A stretch of DNA of 64,000 nt from NCBI RefSeq assembly GCF_040802235.1, contig NC_133157.1:30335501-30399500 (forward strand). The letters run 5' to 3'. The notes beneath the pieces are model-generated. The model did no database searches. It was given only the letters and a program-made list of their open reading frames with translations, and had not been told where the DNA came from. Of the stretch, positions 59,521 to 64,000 are shown one piece after another (positions within the stretch are counted from its first letter, which is position 1; every line of letters begins with the position of its first letter). A program made the translations under genes and the position numbers. Origin of the DNA: Manis javanica (lineage: Eukaryota > Chordata > Mammalia > Pholidota > Manidae).

Positions 59521-60778
59521 ATAGTAGTTCTCTTTAAGAGTGTATTCGAATAGTAACCACTTGAATGGTTTTAACGTACTGAAAATTGTTTATTTTTATA
59601 ATTACCAACAGAGAAGTTTTAGTAATTCACTTCCAATATGTTATTACTAATGTTAGCTCATACTTCTGAAGGAGGTCCTGTTGGATTAGTGTCTTGTTCA
59701 GTTAATGTTTTCTTGAAGAGGAATAGCACTGGCATTTGGCAGTGAGTGCCAGAGCACTGTGCTAGTATTATAGCATGTACGTCTGTCAAAATGGTAACAA
59801 TTAAAATTGGGCCTAACATTAACAGAGTGCCTAATAAAAAATCTTACCAAAATTTATTTCTAAAATCCTTTCTTTTATCATGTAATCAACTTTTCATTGT
59901 ATCTAATTTCAACTTGATGTCTAATCTAGAGAGAATTTAAATTTTTTAGTAACTTCCATTATGCTATCCTACGTTTTCCCTTTTTCTGTCCCCATCTTAT
60001 GGAGTAGGTTGGACTTTTGAGAAAGAAAAGTGTTTTCTACCAGGATACTCAAAGCTTCATGGAAGAGGGAATTAATCCTTGAAAGGTTAATTATGCAGTA
60101 GTGGAGAAGAAGACACTCCAGGTAGAGCAAACCATGTCCCCAAAGAGAAGGAAGCTGAAAAACTTTAGGGCATACTTTGGGAAAAGCAGCAGCTGGCTTC
60201 TGGGTGGCTTGAAAAATGCTACAGAAATACAGCTTGTGCACTGGTGTCACTAGCCAGTTGGGTGGCCATGGAGGTACAGGGTTATTTAAGGAGAGGAAAG
60301 CTTTTTAACTCCCAGAGATAGTCTCAATTTTTAAAACCATTCACTGGAGGAAAATATTCTTTACTTCCTGAAGAAGCTCATATCTAAAGTTAGCCTGTCG
60401 CTTTATTAAAAGAAAAAAAAAGAAAGGAAAGAATTTGGGTACACTATTTACTATTTCACTGTGTCTTTTTTATATGATTACATCACTATACATACCTCAG
60501 ACTGAAATGTTTAATACTTGGTACAATAATGTATGTGAAGGGAATTATCTGATGAATTATGGAAGATGGAGATGCTTTTTCAGTTTTCTTGACAAGAAAA
60601 TGAGCTATAGAGTTAAAGAGAATGACCAGTTTGTAAAATATTTCACAAGTTTATATCTTTTATATTTATATGTATTGTCTAAATATTCTATCATTAGAGG
60701 CTAGTAGTCTCCATGACTATCAAGATCTTCTATTCAAAATTTCTGTATGTTTTTGTTGTTGTTGTTTTTTTTTTTTTT

Positions 60779-61101
60779 GAGAGGGCATCTCTCATATTTA
60801 TTGATCAAATGGTTGTTAACAACAATAAAATTCAATTTAGGGGGGTCAATGCTCAATGCACAATCATTAATCCATCTCAAGCCTAATTCTCGTCAGTCTC
60901 CAATCTTCTGAAGCATAACGAACAAGTTCTTACATGGTGAACGAATTCTTACATAGTGAATAAGTTCTTACATGGTGAACAGTACAAGGGCATTCATCAC
61001 AGAAACTTTCAGTTTTGATCACGCATTATGAACTATAAACAATCAGGTCAAATATGAATATTTGTTTGATTTTTATACTTGATTTATATGTGGATCCCAC
61101 A
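60779..61101 (-). repeat. LTR-like terminal segment (copy C)
   Basis: A purine run AAAGGGAGAAA (reverse of 61102-61112) directly precedes TGTGGGATCC, as at a retroviral polypurine-tract/U3 border. An early TATAAA lies about 12 bp in; AATAAA (reverse of 60797-60802) sits 18 bp before the poly(A). No U5. Confidence 0.55.
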
Positions 61102-61112
61102 TTTCTCCCTTT

Positions 61113-61732
61113 AATATTATTATTATTATTATTTTTAATAAAATGCTGAAGTAGGTAGATGCAAGTTTAAGTTAGAAAACATAGTTTAGTGTTGTAAGAG
61201 AGCAATTGTAGATGATCGGGTGTGTGCCTGTAGACTATGTGCTAATCCGAGCTAGACAAGGGTAATAAAACATCCACTGATGCAGAAGCTTTCTCTCAAA
61301 ACAGGGGGGGGTGAGGTTCTAAGCTTCACCACTGTTGTTCCCCAATTTCTCACCTGATGGCCCCCCTGCGACTGTGCCTGTCTTAGGTTGTTCCTCCCTT
61401 GAGGAATCTTACACATCTCTGGCTAACCAGTCATCTTCCGGGGCCATACAGGGAAATATAAAGTTGGTAAGTGAGAGAGAAGCCATATTGTTTGAAAAGG
61501 TTAGCTTTTTACTTCTTTGCAGATTTATGCCCTGTGGCTTCTATGCCCAGCACTTGTCTCGAGGTATCTTTACCACCTGGAGGAATTATGATACTCGGTA
61601 AATTCGATATGAGGGACGAATTCTATTTAAGGGTTGTAATTAGGAAGGAAGAAGAAAAGCTATAGAGGTAGCATATGTAAGAAAACATGGGAGGATTGAT
61701 TATTTCTTTGACATATCTTCTTGTAGAGTACC
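61113..61732 (-). other. 620-bp linker between env-like frame and purine tract (copy C)
   Basis: Present in all three copies, between the env-like stop and the LTR-like start. It contains a conserved 200-bp block with short open frames on the plus strand (61335-61601) that shows up in each copy only because the DNA is conserved. I recognise no gene in it. Confidence 0.5.
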
Positions 61733-62185
61733 TTAAGCATGTATAGGTTTTAAACTACTAACTAATGTGCGCACACATATTAACATAATAGGAATACGGT
61801 GACATAAACAAAGCAAATCTATAATTACCAGCCATCTCCAGTGAAGCCAAGAAAACCATTTAGGCACCCTAGGCATTTGTGAAAATTTGTCTATGATATG
61901 ATGGGTATTGTCCAACTGTACTTGAACAGTCTGAGAGAAATCAGACAAATTAAAGCAACCCATTTCTGGGATCTGTTCACATCCCATATGTTCTTTTAAC
62001 CGTAGATAGTCTATAGTCATAAGATTTTGGAGTGCTACAACTTGCACCCCTCCCAACTCCTGGTTGAGTTCCAACAGTACAGATCCGGTCAAATTCGTTG
62101 TCTCACTGTATGCACATGCCAGCCTAGACATCTCCCTCCTCATTCCAATGGCAAGTCCAGGAAACGGTGGGGTGGACACAGCCAC
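61733..62185 (-). pseudogene. Retroviral Env transmembrane-subunit-like frame (copy C), 150 codons
   Basis: Partial relic of a retroviral envelope TM subunit, carried as part of the L1 3' extension. In order: a glycine/hydrophobic stretch near residues 8-16 that could be the end of a fusion-peptide region, a heptad-like stretch around 30-52, an LQN-containing immunosuppressive-type position at 52-54, a cysteine pair at 69 and 77 (C-x7-C; if this is a CX6CC motif, the first of its paired cysteines is Gly), a tryptophan-rich stretch at 110-118 and a hydrophobic segment at about 117-139, then a stop. No surface subunit, full leader or furin-type site is present. The layout fits retroviral TM, but virus class is unresolved. 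It is uninterrupted here, unlike copies A and B. Confidence 0.55.
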
Positions 62186-62937
62186 AACCGCAGCCTCGCC
62201 CGGATCCCTGTGGTGGCTTTTTGATGATCATCCCCCAGCACGAGTCCTCCAGAGAGTGCTGATGCCGGAAGCTCCTCCTCATATCACGTCTTAGTTCATT
62301 TTCTGGGTAGCCAAGCTAGGCCTTCATCTTCTGCATAGAAACAAACAGATCCTTTGCCCACACTTCGACATGCCCTCTATACCACTGTGTAGAACTCACT
62401 GGAGGTCAGCACACAAGAGCTGCTTTTTTATTAAGAGAAAGGCATATTATCAGAAAAGAGTACCTCCATAGCTGATCATCTGACACCTTTAAGTGATCAA
62501 CATTAAGGATATTTAAAGCATGTGTTAATCTTTGATTTAGCAATAGTTTTATCCTATCAAGGAGTAATCCCCCTTTTCTTTCTTTTTTTTTTTTTTAATC
62601 TTGAATCTACACTTACATGCAGAATACTGTGTTTACTATGCTCTCCCCTATATCAGGTCCCCCCTAAAAACCACATTATAGTTACTGTCCATCAGCATAG
62701 CAAAATGTTGTAGAATCACTACTTGTCCTCTCTGTGTTGTATAGCCCTCCCTCCACTTTCTCCCTCCCCCCCATGCATGCTAATCTAAATACCCCCCTTC
62801 TTCTTCCCCCCCCTTATCCCTCCCTGCGCACCCTTCCTCCCCAGTTCCTTTCCCTTTGGTACCTGTTAGTCCATTTTTGGGTTCTGTAATTCCACTGCTG
62901 TTTTGTTCCTTCAGTTTTTCCTTTGTTCTTATACTCC

Positions 62938-64000
62938 TCAGATGAGTGAAATCATTTGGTATTTCTCTTTCACCACTTGGCTTATTTCACTGAGCATAAT
63001 ACTCTCCACCTCCATCCATGTTGCTGCAAATGGTAGGATTTTTCCGCTTCTTATGGCTGAGTAGTATTCCATTGTGTGTATGTACCACATCTTCTTTATC
63101 CATTCATCTACCGATGGACATTTAGGTTGCTTCCAATTCTTGGCTATTGTAAATAGCGCTGCGATAAACAAAGGGGTGCATCTGTCTTTCTCAAACTTGA
63201 TTGCTGCGTTCTTAGGGTAAATTCCTAGGAGTGGAATTCCTGGGTCAAATGGTAGGTCTGTTTTGAGCATTTTGATGCACCTCCATACTGCTTTCCACAA
63301 TGGTTGAATTAATTTACATTCCCACCAGCAGTGTAGGAGGGTTCCCCTTTCTCCACAGCCTCACCAACATTTGTTGTTTGTCTTTTGGATGGCAGCTATC
63401 CTTACTGGTGTGAGGTGATACCTCATTGTAGTTTTAATTTGCATTTCTCTGATAATTAGCGATGTGGAGCATCTTTTCATGAGTCTGTTAGCCATCTGTA
63501 TTTCTTTTTTTAGAGAACTGTCTGTTCAGTTCCTCTGCCCATTTTTTAATTGGGTTATTTGTTTTTTGTTTGTTGAGGCGTGTGAGCTCTTTATATCTTC
63601 TGGATGTCAAGCCTTTATCGGATCTGTTATTTTCAAATATATTCTTCCATACTGTAGGGTTCCTTTTTGTTCTATTGATGGTGTCCTTTGCTGTACAGAA
63701 GCTTTTCAGCTTAATGTAGTCCCACTTGCTCATTTTTGCTGTTGTTTTCCTTGCCCGGGGACATATGTTCAAGAAGAGGCCACTCATGTTTATGTCTAAG
63801 AGGTTTTTGCCTATGTTTTTTTCCACGAGTTTAATGGTTTCATGACTTACATTCAGGTCTTTGATCCATTTTGAGTTTACCTTTGTATATGGGGTTAGAC
63901 AATGGTCCAGTTTCATTCTCCTCCATGTAGCTGTCTAGTTTTGCCAGCACCATCTGTTGAAGAGACTGTCATTTTGCCATTGTATATCCATGGCTCCTTT
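62938..64000 (-). pseudogene. L1 ORF2 C-terminal region (copy C), broken
   Basis: Two open pieces, 63916-63488 ([20 protein letters not shown] block) and 63300-62938 (DLPFDPGIPLLGIYPKN and MEYYSAI blocks, native stop), separated by a frame break near 63480. The endonuclease and polymerase domains lie off the window edge. Confidence 0.85.

Larger units (their letters stand above)
24837..64000 (+). other. ERP44: ERP44 intron 1 (partial)
   Basis: From the GTAAGTG donor to the window end. No sequence matching the next ERP44 exon (ER signal-peptide end and first thioredoxin-like segment) was recognised. Gene-free stretches with nothing I can name: 25090-28620, 31250-32190, 32350-33460, 43800-44750, 46440-48650, 48800-49320, 49850-50870, 54550-55470, 56130-57740, 57900-58560, 58810-59320 and 59530-60750. 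The rest is repeats, listed separately. The three young L1s and the largest old L1 relic are all antisense to ERP44. Confidence 0.8.
60765..64000 (-). mobile_element. L1 copy C: young L1 with env/LTR-like extension, cut by window edge
   Basis: Minus-strand L1 whose 5' part is beyond the window. In its own direction: ORF2 C-terminal region (64000-62938), 3' UTR with G-rich tract (62937-62597), A-rich junction (62596-62574), ~144-bp spacer, a short A6 (62429-62424), env/LTR-like module (62423-60779) and A tail (60778-60765) followed by an (AAC)n-like run. It is more diverged from copies A and B than they are from each other, and keeps 11 bp that both lack. Confidence 0.85.

Overview
This is a eukaryotic, mammalian nuclear window: AT-rich, dominated by LINE-1, L2, MIR and other interspersed repeats, with a few short spliced exons and one CpG island. 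It has no operons, bacterial genes or CRISPR arrays. Two genes lie head to head. INVS (inversin) is on the minus strand: exon 3 at 10511-10677, the ATG-bearing exon 2 at 21298-21427, and a predicted non-coding exon 1 ending at 24201. ERP44 (endoplasmic reticulum protein 44) is on the plus strand, with coding exon 1 at 24780-24836. The GC- and CpG-rich interval around 24080-25080 between them is a shared bidirectional promoter with ZNF143-, CRE- and ETS-type motifs. The divergent INVS/ERP44 order is the conserved mammalian arrangement.

Layout. 1-10510 is INVS intron 3 (old L1, L2 and MIR pieces and two short L1-tail insertions with target-site duplications). 10678-21297 is INVS intron 2 (L1M, MIR and L2). 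21428-24200 is INVS intron 1. From 24837 to the window end is ERP44 intron 1; no second ERP44 exon was recognised. That intron carries old L1, L2, MIR, MaLR-LTR and hAT-MITE relics, then three much younger antisense L1 copies: copy A (33469-36185), copy B (36186-43784, close to full length) and copy C (60765 to the window edge).

Most unusual feature. All three young L1 copies carry the same 3' extension after their normal 3' UTR: about 145 bp, then about 1.64 kb, each ended by an A tract. The 1.64 kb module reads on the minus strand like the 3' end of a retrovirus: an Env transmembrane-subunit-like frame, a purine tract, and a 5'-TGTGGGATC LTR-like start running 323-325 bp to an AATAAA signal and the poly(A). 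This is an L1 family that seems to have captured an env-LTR segment and amplified it. Copy B also carries a 203-bp copy-specific 3' transduction with its own AATAAA and tail, and looks inserted into the T-run at the 5' end of copy A.

Organism. No Alu, B1/B2, carnivore CAN-SINE or ruminant Bov-type SINE is visible, while this young L1 with its extension is abundant. I associate this L1 3' sequence with pangolins (Manis, Pholidota), but from memory only, so treat that as tentative; a placental, probably laurasiatherian, mammal is the safer statement.

INVS encodes a ciliary/Wnt-switch ankyrin protein and ERP44 a thioredoxin-family chaperone of the early secretory pathway. They are linked here by the promoter, not by a common pathway. 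Repeat boundaries were read by eye and are approximate unless target-site duplications are given.
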